Assembly: GCA_030068145.1 (NCBI GenBank)
Contig: JAPJBO010000751.1
Coordinates: 1-64,000, forward strand
From: Diplonema papillatum
Taxonomy: Eukaryota; Euglenozoa; Diplonemea; Diplonemida; Diplonemidae
DNA length: 64,000 bases
Reading direction: 5' to 3'
Shown here in pieces: positions 20,375 through 39,571 of this stretch. The position numbers were made by a program, and so were the translations under genes. Numbering within the stretch: the first letter of the stretch is position 1; each line of letters opens with the position of its first letter. The notes under the pieces were generated by a model. That model was not told where the DNA came from. It did not search any database and saw only the letters and a list, made by a program, of their open reading frames with translations.

Positions 20375-20460
20375 CCGCCACATGCAATGTGTGAGGAAGC
20401 TGAACTGCCCGAATAAGATCCTCTGATCATGATCATTTGCCAGTATGCCACCTGAAATCA
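20375..20460. repeat. Dispersed repeat family K (AACTGCCCGAATAAGATC)
   Basis: GTGTGAGGAAGCTGAACTGC through ATTTGCCAGTATGCCACCTG is matched at 45790-45865, and in shorter form at 42907-42935 and, inverted, at 58765-58805. It overlaps the first codons of the adjacent OTU frame, so the true coding start is probably downstream of it. Confidence 0.6.
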
Positions 20461-21168
20461 CGTGGTCAACGGAAGCACGAATTTCCCTTTCTTCACCAAA
20501 ACTACGCACTTCTTTCTTATTATTGGGAAAGCAACCAATCCTACCTTCGACCGTTCTGCGTAGACTGGTCTACAACGAGCTACATCGAAGGTTTACGGAA
20601 CGGTGCGTGGGGAGACCACTTCGCCCTTGAAGGCTTCTCCCGCCTGCGAGACACCCAACTCTGTATCTTCCAGATCACGGAAGCGGGTGATTACAAGAAC
20701 AGCGAAGTAGGAAACGGCTCTAACCGCCAATTGCTTGGCCACATTGCCCAATGGCATTTCATACCAGTCCAGGGCAACATGAACGATGACACAAAAACTC
20801 GCTTTATCACCCGGTCGTCGAACATGGGTCCCGTTCCCAATCCCACTGGGGACGGGTCAAGCTTCTTCAACGAAGTACTTGAAGGCCTATCGCAGTCGCA
20901 ACCCGAGTCGCCACCTCGCAGAAAACGCCCACGCATGCCAACAGCCAGTCCAACAGCCAGCCAGTCACCAAGCGGGAAACCGGACACGAAGAAGACACGG
21001 TCCGACCAGGATGTTGATAAGACATCTCAAGGTAACGCTCAGCCACTGGAATGTTCCCACTGTGGGGCAACCGAAAAACTGAGCGGCGGATCTTTCGCCA
21101 ACGCACGGGGTGTCGAAATCCACGAGCGCACCTGTGCAAAAAACCCCGCATGCCACCAAAGTACCTAG
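20437..21168 (+). CDS. OTU-like cysteine protease (C-terminal half) with C2HC finger
   Basis: The frame is open for 243 codons to the stop TAG; there is no ATG near its beginning and real coding may start at a splice acceptor near 20555. SYIEGLRNGAWGDHFALEGF followed by a hydrophobic strand (TQLCIFQI) is the pattern of OTU peptidases. LGHIAQWHF supplies a histidine where the OTU catalytic His stands. The upstream D-x-x-C nucleophile segment is not visible here, so the domain is incomplete or lies in another exon. A basic Pro/Ser/Lys linker and CSHC-x19-H-x3-C close the protein. OTU domains occur in several retrotransposon polyproteins. The retrotransposon 3' tail lies 186 bp downstream of the stop, suggesting the frame belongs to that element or to a non-autonomous relative. 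Confidence 0.55.
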   Translation: MPVCHLKSRGQRKHEFPFLHQNYALLSYYWESNQSYLRPFCVDWSTTSYIEGLRNGAWGDHFALEGFSRLRDTQLCIFQITEAGDYKNSEVGNGSNRQLLGHIAQWHFIPVQGNMNDDTKTRFITRSSNMGPVPNPTGDGSSFFNEVLEGLSQSQPESPPRRKRPRMPTASPTASQSPSGKPDTKKTRSDQDVDKTSQGNAQPLECSHCGATEKLSGGSFANARGVEIHERTCAKNPACHQST

Positions 21169-21354
21169 CCCAGTCCTATCTGGAGCGCTGGCCCGGCGAG
21201 CTACGAGGGCACAAACCTTTTCCTTTTTTTCCCCCGTCTCCTTTCTATTCTTGCATTTCAGGCCTGCATGCCCCATCAAAAGCAATCGAAAAGAAAAGAA
21301 AAGAGCGTTCTACCACCTCGCGCGGTGTCACGGGATGTTTGGCAGCCACTTAAA

Positions 21355-21413
21355 AGGCAGTGCATGCTAATCCATGTGGTTCATGTACTTAAAAGAACTC
21401 AATGCTAAACAAA
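21355..21413 (+). other. Solitary retrotransposon 3' tail (copy D)
   Basis: The ~59-bp tail without the usual Cys/His ORF. Its upstream GGTGTCACGGGATG (from 21324) is also present before the diverged tail at 60 kb (60383 on) but not in copies A-C. This marks a second subfamily, possibly the one that carries the OTU frame. Copy C begins at the very next base. Confidence 0.75.
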
Positions 21414-21447
21414 CTGGGGTGGATCCAACCCGAAGCGCGCGAGGGAG

Positions 21448-23661
21448 ATGGTCCTAAACTTTCAGGAGAAGGGCCACCTGACGGATCCCGGTACATGCCT
21501 AGCATATAGGGTGACGACAGCGTTTTACGCGGCGTGCGAGAGGTTGCCACGACTGCTGCCTCTGATGGAGAGCATCCGGGGAAGATACGCCGAGGGGGAC
21601 CTACCCCTGGGGCCAGTTGGACTGGCGATGAGGAGCATGGAGGAGTGTGGACACGTATGGGGACCCGGGCCCCTGTCTCGCACGCTGAGGAATGGAGCAA
21701 CGTATGACCCGTTAACCTCGGCACCTTCGAAGAGGGGACATGAAGTTAGGGCGGACTTGAGGGCGAAGACGTGGTCCCGACTGGTGGCGAGGCGGCCGGG
21801 ATTTGAGGGCATACAGAGAGCCGACCTGGAGCGGACGAACTCCTTCTGGAGGATGCGTGAATGTCCCGCGCACACCGCGAGGCTTATACGTGTAGCGTTG
21901 GCGGGGGGGGTGAACACGGCTGAGTACACGTCGCGGATGAGGCAGGCCGGAGCTGAGCCGCAGGCGCCCAGCTGCAAGCACTGTGGAAGCGGCGACACCG
22001 AGGACGAGAAACACGTATTCTGGGACTGCGGAGCGTACTCGCACATACGGCGACGAGAGGCACATGCCGAGCTGATGGCAGCCAACCGGGCCGACTGGCC
22101 CAGATGCACGCTGGAACACGGTGTGGTAGTACCCGAGAATGCCCAATTCTCGAGGCGGCTCCAGGAGATGATGGCTGAAATCCTTGCGGAACGGGCTGGG
22201 CTCGAAGCACGTGGCTGGGTGGCCAGGAACCCCACGACCCCCTGGTCGAGAGCGAATGCGATGCCTGCCGAGAAATTTGACCACCCCTTCGCGCGGATTG
22301 CCCCGGCATGGACGTGGGAGCGGAACAAGACCTGGGGACTACCGACGTTTTATGCGTTGGTAGCGTGGCTGTCGGACATGCAATGGACCGAGAACGGGCA
22401 GGCGTCAATGCTGGAGCTTGCGATCGACTTTGAACTCTTCTCGGGCCTCAGCATGCCGCTGCACGGGAATGCGCCGAAGGGGGTGAGAGAACGGGGAAAC
22501 GTCCTGCGCTGCATGATGAGCGCGTTGGACAAGCTGGCGGCACAGCAAGGGCTGGGAAGCTGCATGAGAGGAGAGAGGGTGTGCCCGACGACGTCGCTGT
22601 CGTTCATGGGCATCACGGGGATATCGGGTATACGGCCCAGGCCACGCTTTCGCGAGGCACACACGGGGACGATACTTGAGGAACAAGTAAAAGGAAGCGA
22701 TGTAGGGACGCAGTGCCCGACGTACCCTGACTGGACGATCGGGAGAGCGGCGAGGTGGGCCCTGCCTGCCCCACCACAACTACACCCAGACCCCGTGCAT
22801 ATGCCGGGTGTCGGTATAGAGAAGGCACTCGTCACGTGCGCGACCCATCACAAAGGGAAGTGTGAGGCGTGCAGAGCACTCGTCCGAAGGGACGTTCCCA
22901 CGGTAGAGATGTGCTGCCGGCACCATCACCACGCGAACGATGGGCAGCCGATCGCGGTGTGCACAGAGCACAGCACGACGAAGTGCGGCGAGTGCAAGAC
23001 GGCGGCGGCGTGTTGCCGCAGCGGGCATCATGCCTGCCGCACGCATGGCAGAGGGACCTGCCAAGAGTGCAAAAGGCTCCCTACGCTGACGCAGAGGCGA
23101 CCGGCGGCATGTTGCAGCCGCGGCCACCACCAGTCCAACAAGCCGAACGTCGAGTCAACCCCCGGACGCAACAAGAAGAAGAGGCCCTCCTCACCCACCC
23201 AGGTGGGTGTACAGCGGGAAACGCCAGTAGGAAAGCGAGCGGAGCGGCGCGAGCGGCGCGCGCCGCTCGCGGCAACTAAAAAGGAGACGGCGACGACCGG
23301 ACGGGCGACCAAGAGGCCGCCACCAACGCCAGGAACCAGCGAACGACCAGCGCTGAAGAAGAGGGTGCTCGGCACCCCGAAGGAAGGCCTGATCGCCGGC
23401 CGCAAGCGGAAGAAGACGAAGGCGACCACCCCCGACTCAGGGGTGCATCGAAGGAAGAAGAAGGTACCGAGGGCAAGCAGCTCTCAGAAACGACCGGGGA
23501 CCACGGGCACACCAATGCCCTCGAAAGTGAAAAACGGGCACACGTGCCCGCCCTCGTACTCGCCGACTCAGTCTCTGGAATCGCAAGAAAGCCAAACCCC
23601 GCTAGCTCCACAAATGCTCGACCTTGACGACGCAATGGCAGGTGACGACGTCATCCGATAA
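21448..23661 (+). CDS. Retroelement post-RT polyprotein part (copy C)
   Basis: 737 codons, open from the truncation point to TAA. The CCHC knuckle CKHCGSGDTEDEKHVFWDC lies at residues ~176-194 (C-x2-C-x7-H-x4-C, typical of LINE C-termini). An ~270-residue conserved middle follows. The Cys/His domain at ~464-562 consists of three units, each C-x2-H-x4-C-x2-C then CC-x3-HH. Then comes a ~120-residue Lys/Arg/Pro/Thr-rich tail with a small insertion (ERRERRAPL) relative to copy A, and an acidic terminus LDLDDAMAGDDVIR. RT and endonuclease are absent through 5' truncation, so this copy is not autonomous. The open frame implies recent insertion. Confidence 0.8.
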   Translation: MVLNFQEKGHLTDPGTCLAYRVTTAFYAACERLPRLLPLMESIRGRYAEGDLPLGPVGLAMRSMEECGHVWGPGPLSRTLRNGATYDPLTSAPSKRGHEVRADLRAKTWSRLVARRPGFEGIQRADLERTNSFWRMRECPAHTARLIRVALAGGVNTAEYTSRMRQAGAEPQAPSCKHCGSGDTEDEKHVFWDCGAYSHIRRREAHAELMAANRADWPRCTLEHGVVVPENAQFSRRLQEMMAEILAERAGLEARGWVARNPTTPWSRANAMPAEKFDHPFARIAPAWTWERNKTWGLPTFYALVAWLSDMQWTENGQASMLELAIDFELFSGLSMPLHGNAPKGVRERGNVLRCMMSALDKLAAQQGLGSCMRGERVCPTTSLSFMGITGISGIRPRPRFREAHTGTILEEQVKGSDVGTQCPTYPDWTIGRAARWALPAPPQLHPDPVHMPGVGIEKALVTCATHHKGKCEACRALVRRDVPTVEMCCRHHHHANDGQPIAVCTEHSTTKCGECKTAAACCRSGHHACRTHGRGTCQECKRLPTLTQRRPAACCSRGHHQSNKPNVESTPGRNKKKRPSSPTQVGVQRETPVGKRAERRERRAPLAATKKETATTGRATKRPPPTPGTSERPALKKRVLGTPKEGLIAGRKRKKTKATTPDSGVHRRKKKVPRASSSQKRPGTTGTPMPSKVKNGHTCPPSYSPTQSLESQESQTPLAPQMLDLDDAMAGDDVIR

Positions 23662-23673
23662 CCTGACTTTCAA

Positions 23674-23735
23674 GGCAGTGCATGCTAATCCATGTGGTTC
23701 ATGTACTTAAAAGAACTCAATGCTAAACAAACATA
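23674..23735 (+). other. Conserved 3' tail (copy C) and shared 3' flank
   Basis: GGCAGTGCATGCTAATCC...GCTAAACAAACATA, then ACGTGGGCGG at 23736-23745. Confidence 0.75.
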
Positions 23736-23745
23736 ACGTGGGCGG

Positions 23746-23907
23746 CGCCGAAGCTTTACCAGCTTCGGCTGACACCATTTGCGCGCTTAACCATGGTTAA
23801 GAAGACAACTGAAAGCATAGACACAAAGATAGCCCAAAGCATCTGCAGAATAACACGAAAAGCCTCCAGGCAAAAACCCGTTTTCACATTTCTCCTACGC
23901 GGTGTAC
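23746..23907. repeat. Dispersed repeat family H (ACCAGCTTCGGCTGA)
   Basis: From GAAGCTTTACCAGCTTCGGC to CCGTTTTCACATTTC. It matches 58204-58346 over its length and 46037-46105 in its right half (AATAACACGAAAAGCCTC, then AGGCAAAAACCCG). The repeat includes the ATG of the adjacent small frame. Confidence 0.7.
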
Positions 23908-24200
23908 GGTGTCCTCTTTTTGTACCGTTTCCGGACGTCACATGCGAACTAAGTTTGAGCCCAAAAGCAGCGGAAGCCATGTTGACGCAGCTCGACCACG
24001 ATGTTCGAAGATCGGTTAGTATTGCTGCACCGCACACACAGACGTCTCCTGAGATCGAGGCTGACCGGCAAAACCGACTGACCCAGTTTCTTCAAGAGCA
24101 CCATCCGGCTATGCTTGAAGACGTGCCATCGCTGGTCGCAGAGCACGCAAATGATTTTGAAACGTTCTTCTTTCGGCTGCTCAACCAAGTCGCAACATGA
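23793..24200 (+). CDS. Hypothetical protein, C-terminal motif shared with 17117 gene
   Basis: 135 codons. The first ~40 residues come from dispersed repeat H, so the real exon probably begins near 23930. The last ~35 residues (FLQEHHPAMLEDVPSL, then VAEH, and FRLLNQ) align with the end of the 17117-19288 protein (ILLDHLPDMVDQGPRL, LRALEEQ): about 11 of 34 positions agree, including H-x-P-x-M and P-x-L. This suggests two members of one family, each next to a retrotransposon array. Confidence 0.4.
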   Translation: MVKKTTESIDTKIAQSICRITRKASRQKPVFTFLLRGVRCPLFVPFPDVTCELSLSPKAAEAMLTQLDHDVRRSVSIAAPHTQTSPEIEADRQNRLTQFLQEHHPAMLEDVPSLVAEHANDFETFFFRLLNQVAT

Positions 24201-25440
24201 TTAGACGTGATGATCAGAATACCGCTCTGCAACTCAATAGCACTCAGAGTTTACAGAGCTTTTACATGCAACTTCGACTGTGAATGTATTGTTGGGCTTT
24301 GCCACCGTAGCAGCCAACAGCCTGCATACTAGAAGCATTCTTTCCACAGGCTTTGCCACAGTTTTTGATGCCAAGTCATTCCTTCCGCGGTCGTGCGAGA
24401 GGCGCTTCTGTGCGAAGCATCGCATCCTACATCCCCGCTTTAGAATCGAAGCGAAGATAGATTCAACCAACGTTTCGTCGCTGCATCTGGCCAGTACTAG
24501 CTCCCTTCTCTCAAGACGACTCTAGTCAGAGCCGACATTCAATCGCGTTACTTATCCACGCGACTTTTGGCTTGTATTGGCGCACAAGTCGGAATCGGCG
24601 GTTCGCTAACAAGTTACCAGTCTTGAGTTTCGGGTTTGCAATTCTTAGGTTGTGTGTGCACAACCTGAGAGTGACACCCGCGAGACGCACACCCGACCGA
24701 ATATTTTTACCAAGCACAATGCAAATGCATTGTGTCTTGCAACGTTCTGAAGAGACGGCCATCACGGCATGGCCGAATTATTCAATCCGGGATACGTGAT
24801 TTCACCCTTTTCGCTCCGGTGGACGATGATTTCGCTGTCGCTGGAAGCGCAGCCGATCCTGCAGTTGCACCACACAGTGGCCTAAACTGCAATTTACACA
24901 CTGCAAAAGTGGGCGCCTACAGTCTTGCCATTCTCTCTGTCTCGCGCGTTCTCGGATGGCAGGCCGGTTGAACAGCGACCATCTCTCATTTTCCTAGGCG
25001 TGCCGGAAGACGCGCGACCTCGAATATTGCGCTTTCTTTTGTTTTTCACCACTCTTCTCGACACTTGTAGAAGCCGACCTGTGGACCCAACGACTTGATC
25101 TCAATTAGCTATTACACGAGAGGTTGTGCAAAGGGCAGCAAAGCCGCTGCCACTTGTTTGTGCGGCCAACAGAAATTGTGCTGTGAAGAAGGGCATCGCT
25201 GCTGTATCTGCGCCTGCACACTAAGATTTCAGTCGGAACTCGGTAAAGGGGCGAACGAACGTGACGCCATTCCACTCCGAAGATCAAGGCGCCTTTGTGA
25301 GCCTAATCAATAAGCCGCGGAAACATCCTCGTCGTCGGCTCCGAAGCACGATGTCTGCATACACGACACTGACATGCGCTTAAGGCGGTCTAGCGAGTCG
25401 CAGTCACAATCAGGGCGGGGGCCCTGAGTTTTTTAACCAA
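24201..25440. other. No gene recognised
   Basis: About 1.2 kb upstream of the calcium-pump gene. Only short unconvincing frames are present; one short inverted pair (AGGTTGTGTGTGCACAACCT near 24647) is visible. Promoter elements could not be assigned. Confidence 0.4.
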
Positions 25441-25549
25441 TTGCTCAGACACGGTCGCGTTCTCCTCATGGCGGATTTGCCTCTGCTCGAGTTGTATGGG
25501 TGCTACGGCTCAGGTTCCCGGCGGATGATGGTCCGCCACCGTGCGGTGT

Positions 25550-25738
25550 TGATACGGCGGAGTCCAGCCTCAGAAGCTGGAGTTACAGCTGGACTTAAAA
25601 AAAGCGGGTGTCACACCCGCCTTTCGGGGTGTGGATTTACACGCGTTTTGGTTGTAGTTGTAGCACACCCGGTTTTCGGGTGTGACTCGGGCACACCCTC
25701 TTTATCTCCAGCTTCCGAGGTTGGACCTCACCGTGCAA
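25550..25738. mobile_element. Family E MITE (AGTCCAGCCTCAGAAGCTGG)
   Basis: The ends are inverted: GGCGGAGTCCAGCCTCAGAA on the left, TTCCGAGGTTGGACCTCACC on the right. The middle carries CACCCG/CGGGTGTG inverted motifs. Copies or parts are at 29207-29545, 33747-33893, 43296-43436 plus 43938-43975 (split by a CATGC MITE), and 63541-63625 (inverted). It ends 108 bp before the calcium-pump ATG and may lie in its 5' UTR or promoter. Confidence 0.7.
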
Positions 25739-25845
25739 GCACGTTGTTGCAAAAGTCCACCCCTCCCTCTTACTCTACAATCGAATTCTGCACACTCGAC
25801 AAGGCCGAAATAATAGAGATACACGACAAGAGAGAACAGTCCACG

Positions 25846-36097
<10,252 letters not shown>

Positions 36098-36179
36098 GTA
36101 TGCCCAGAAAAAACACTTTGCGAATCAGACGTCCTCCTTCACGGACGGCAACATACGTCGGACCCCCCGATTAAAAAAG

Positions 36180-36470
36180 ACTACATCCCTCGAAGGAATG
36201 TACTTGGTGTCGGTCACAGGACATGGCTCGCCATTACACGTTCATAATGAACGTGTGCACCAAAGAACCAACCCACACCCACATAGTCCTTACTTGCTCT
36301 ATCACCCGGAGACCCTCTCATCTCAAGCGACCTTCAACTCTCAAAAACGTAGTAGAACGTGGGGGGCCCAAGACTACACTCCACGAAGGAATGTACTTGG
36401 TGTCGGTCACAAACAGTCCCGGGCATGGCTAGCCATAACCCATAACGAAAGCGTGCACTAAATATACAAC
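36180..36470. repeat. Duplicated GGAATGTACTTGGTGTCGGT blocks
   Basis: Two ~190-bp blocks begin at about 36188 and 36377 and share GAAGGAATGTACTTGGTGTC, ATGGCT and CATAGYCCTT. A related sequence with GGGGGGCCCAAGACT lies at 53160-53260. Confidence 0.7.
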
Positions 36471-36529
36471 CCGTAACCACATAGCCCTTTCTTGCTCTAA
36501 GAGAACCCATTCATGAACGGTCACACGGA

Positions 36530-36572
36530 GACCCTAAACCCCCGGAATTTCAAGCGAACTTTAACTCTAAAA
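36530..36572 (+). repeat. Short dispersed motif L (TTTCAAGCGAACTTTAACTC)
   Basis: CCCCCGGAATTTCAAGCGAA followed by CTTTAACTCTAAAA. The same ~35 bp occur at 38065-38101, 49390-49423, 7296-7334 (inverted), 63919-63964 (inverted) and in diverged form at 36312-36349, 50994-51025 and 53166-53198. Confidence 0.75.
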
Positions 36573-37216
36573 GTCAGAACCCGAGCTGGAGTTGGGACAC
36601 TGCGTCTCCACGGGTGAAGGCACGTCAAAAAAGGATCCATGTTTTGCTGTGGATCGCTGTGTTTCGAAAACCATCCCAAAAGGACCAGGTTCCCCGTATC
36701 GGAGTCATAAAACTCTCGATTTTGACCCCAGTGTCCCTGAGGCCTTCTGTGCCCGGGACTGCCCTTCCGTCCTGAGGGGTGAAAGTCCAGAAACACCACA
36801 GTTAAAGAAAGAGAATGCCGTCACTACTGCCGTCACCAAAAGGCACAAGAAGGCGCTGAACGTAAAGAAGTGTTGCCGACAACGAAAAGCAAGCGAATAA
36901 CCCCAGACCCCCGATTCCTCTAAAAAAGTCAGAACCCGAGCTGGAGTTGGGACACTGCGCCTCCACGGGTGAAGACACGTCAAAAAGGATCCATGTTTTG
37001 CTGTGGATCGCTGTGTTTCGAAAACCATCCCAAAAGGGCGCCAGGTTCCCCGTATCGGAGTCATAAAACTCTCGTATTTGACCCCAGTGTTCCCCGAGGC
37101 TTTCCGTGCCCGGGACTGCCCTTCTGTCCTTAAAGGGGTGCAAGTCCAGAAATACCACAGCGTTAAAGAAAGAGAATGCCGTCGCTATTGCCGTCACCAC
37201 AGAAGAAGGCGCTGAA
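36573..37216. repeat. 355-bp tandem duplication
   Basis: Starts of GTCAGAACCCGAGCTGGAGT lie at 36573 and 36928. The two units are about 90 percent alike and differ by indels (for example AGGACCAGG versus AGGGCGCCAGG), so frames are not maintained. No gene. Confidence 0.9.
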
Positions 37217-37358
37217 CGTAAAAAAAAACCATCAGCTCAACAAGTCCCTTAGCACACAACTACGTAATAGAAGACACAGATAACAATCAGACTGCCGCCA
37301 AGGCAACAACTACCAGGACACTAGACCGATACGGGCTACATGGCAACCCCTGCTAAAC

Positions 37359-38150
37359 ATGCGAACGAAGAATGCCCCCAAGTGCGCTACCCATCACAAA
37401 GGGAAGTGCGCAGTCTGTCGCGCACTCGGACACCACCACGGCCCTACGGTGGAGGCATGTTGCCGACACCACCACGCCGACAACGACGGCTTACCTCCGG
37501 CGGTCTGCGACCGGCACCGCATGACGAGATGCGTGGAGTGCAACACGCCAACAGCGTGCTGCAAGGCCGGCCACCATGACTGCCGCGAACACGCCCGCGG
37601 TCCGTGTGACGACTGCCGCGGCTTACCGACGCTAGCGGAACGGCGGCCGTCAGCCTGCTGCAAAAAGGGCCACCACGTGCCAGCGCCCCCGAAGCCAGCC
37701 CCCGCTAAGCCGAAGCCAACAACGCCGCGGAAGAAGGGCCGACAGAAGCCGACGACACCACCGCGCATGAAGAGGACGCGTCAAGCGTCCCCAAAGGCGG
37801 CCAAGATGGCGAAAAAGCACGCTCCGACCGGGCCGGCCCGAGCGACACCACCAAGAAAGGGGCAGAAAAGAGCCCGACTCCCGACACCGCCGAATGACCC
37901 GGCGGGAAAACCCGGAAAAAAGCACGCGGCGCGAAAGCGCAACATTTCGAGAATGGAGCTGGATATCACCAGCCCTGCTCGACTTCATCCTCATCCATGT
38001 CAGGATCGCCCCCTCGAGCGACTGCTTCGGCAGGACAGCCGGCGCGAAAGCGCAACAAATAAAAAAACCCCGGAATTTCAAGCGAACTTTAACTCTAAAA
38101 AATGGAGCTGGATATCACCAGCCTATTATCACCGTCCTCGTCCGCTTTGA
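37359..38150 (+). CDS. Diverged Cys/His-rich retroelement domain, stand-alone
   Basis: 263 codons from ATG 37359. The first ~105 residues repeat the domain of the 13-23-kb retroelements: CATHHKGKCAVC, ACCRHHH, CDRHRMTRCVEC, ACCKAGHH, CREHARGPCDDC, ACCKKGHH. Every C and H ligand is kept while other residues differ widely, which suggests past selection on the fold. A Lys/Pro/Arg-rich tail follows as in the retroelements. The coding end is probably near 38000, where MELDITS resembles the acidic retroelement terminus; that end is duplicated at 38099, and motif L has been inserted between. No RT lies upstream. It is either a fragment of a second retroelement family or a domesticated domain. Confidence 0.6.
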   Translation: MRTKNAPKCATHHKGKCAVCRALGHHHGPTVEACCRHHHADNDGLPPAVCDRHRMTRCVECNTPTACCKAGHHDCREHARGPCDDCRGLPTLAERRPSACCKKGHHVPAPPKPAPAKPKPTTPRKKGRQKPTTPPRMKRTRQASPKAAKMAKKHAPTGPARATPPRKGQKRARLPTPPNDPAGKPGKKHAARKRNISRMELDITSPARLHPHPCQDRPLERLLRQDSRRESATNKKTPEFQANFNSKKWSWISPAYYHRPRPL

Positions 38151-38159
38151 GATCGTCCT

Positions 38160-39045
38160 CGGACGACGTATTCAAATAACCCTAGCCTATGACAAATGCA
38201 ACCTTACCCCTGTGGTACCTGCATTTCAAGTTCACACTGCTAAACATGACGCGGCAACGCACGCGAACGGCGCGGTACCTCACCAGCTCACCAACCTCCC
38301 CGCCTTCATCACCGTCATCATCACCGTCGCCCAAGACGTCATCAGCGGGGAACATCATCCGTCAACAATACTGGCACTACTTGAAAAGACGGGACGCACC
38401 AACGCAGGTGCGTCCCGTTAGTGCGCACAAACAAAGAATTGGTGCCACCAACCTGTCGGGCCCCACAGCCCTTCAATGTATTGCAGGCTGAAAAGACGTA
38501 GCCACCAGCGTGTATTAGTGGTTGATCAAAGTTTCTGACCTGAGAATGAAAAAGTGGGACGATCAACTGGCATACACGCACAAACGAACTTTTTGTACGT
38601 GAGTACAAGTCTTCTTTTCGAAGGTGTTCCTGAGCGGTCGTAGAGGTTGACTAACCGATACGAATAGTTGAGTTGCTCTTGACAAAGATAGATGGAAAAC
38701 ATATGTTTATACTTCGCGTTTGCTCACGAACGGGGGGGTCGGTCCTGCTTTTAGCTTTGTAGGTTCCCCCTCATTCGTGGTTCGCACAACTCAAGAGGTC
38801 TAGTTCATTTTCTTTTCACTTGCTGCAACAGTTCGTGTGGGAAAATGACGTCATCCTTTTTCTTTTTGTGTTTCATGAGAGATAAACCTCCGACTGCCGA
38901 CTGATTGTCATTCATACCATTCCATCTCCACACACAGTTCGTTAGACGCAGGGAATACACGAAGCTGAAGGAGGACTAGGCATCGTATTAGAAGCAACTG
39001 AGAGTGCACTCCCGGGAAACGAAGAGAAAGGGAAGACCCCCTCCC
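38160..39045. other. No gene recognised
   Basis: Short open stretches only. A CACCGTCATCATCACCGTC-type imperfect repeat is near 38305 and a small palindromic pair GGGACGCACC/GGTGCGTCCC is at 38391-38416. Confidence 0.4.
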
Positions 39046-39047
39046 CC

Positions 39048-39170
39048 AGCATCAACCATGCATGCGAGGCAGTGCTCTGCCTAAACATTAAACTAAGATT
39101 TTCTCCCCCAGCATCAAACATGCACGAGAGGCAGTGTTCTGTCTAAACATTTAACGAAGATCCCCCCGGC
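39048..39170. repeat. Family G repeat, two tandem copies
   Basis: CCCCCAGCATCAACCATGCA and CCCCCAGCATCAAACATGCA start two ~60-bp copies of the sequence also found in SERCA intron 1 and at 53395. Confidence 0.8.
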
Positions 39171-39496
39171 AGTGTTGTCGATATGGTGGCCCTACCCCTC
39201 TGTGACGCAGCGGGTCGCATTGTACACACCCAGGTACAGGTGCATGTACGGACCTAACAGACTGCGTTAGGCGTACCGTGCCGTGGGCAACGCCGCAATA
39301 AAGCTTACCTCAGGCTCATATGTGTACTACAAACCGTTCTAGTATAGTTCTTCCTTGGCCGGGCGGGCGGGATTCTTATTACCAACGCTGCGACTCCATC
39401 CCCTCCCGTGCATAAGGGATTAAGCCTTTTATTACGGTTTTCTGGTACCCCCCCAAAAGCCGAAGCACCGGAGTACGCAAGAACTCCGCACAAACT

Positions 39497-39571
39497 ACGC
39501 GGCTAAGTAGCCTGGAACTAGTGTGCTGGACCTTTCTTCGGAGGGGCTCACGCACTCAAAGATCGACTTAT
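39497..39571. repeat. Occupied-site partner of the satellite flank at 52.9 kb
   Basis: GGCTAAGTAGCCTGGAACTA, CTTTCTTCGGAGGGGCTCAC and GACTTAT match 52882-52957. Here the sequence is interrupted after TTAT by a CATGC MITE; at 52.9 kb it continues TTATACGCAG, and the 3' flank of the MITE is TTATACGCAC. Confidence 0.85.

Larger units (their letters stand above)
21414..23735 (+). mobile_element. Non-LTR retrotransposon copy C, 5'-truncated, frame intact
   Basis: Starts at CTGGGGTGG, equivalent to position ~11856 of copy A, immediately after tail D. It is the best preserved copy, with no frameshift across 2.2 kb. The tail at 23674-23735 is followed by ACGTGGGCGG. Confidence 0.88.

Noticed and set aside
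10835..23745. LTR retrotransposon
   Set aside because: No long terminal repeats, integrase or protease/RNase H order; RT motifs, CCHC C-terminus, 5' truncation and a fixed 3' tail indicate a non-LTR element.
25441..25845. N-terminal extension of SERCA by 135 codons
   Set aside because: This stretch is a family E MITE and its flank; the homologous N-terminus of the pump begins at ATG 25846.
36098..36247. Authentic SERCA C-terminus by read-through
   Set aside because: The residues after DEVLKT have no similarity to the conserved pump C-terminus, and the sequence at 36188 belongs to a duplicated repeat. A donor site is more likely.
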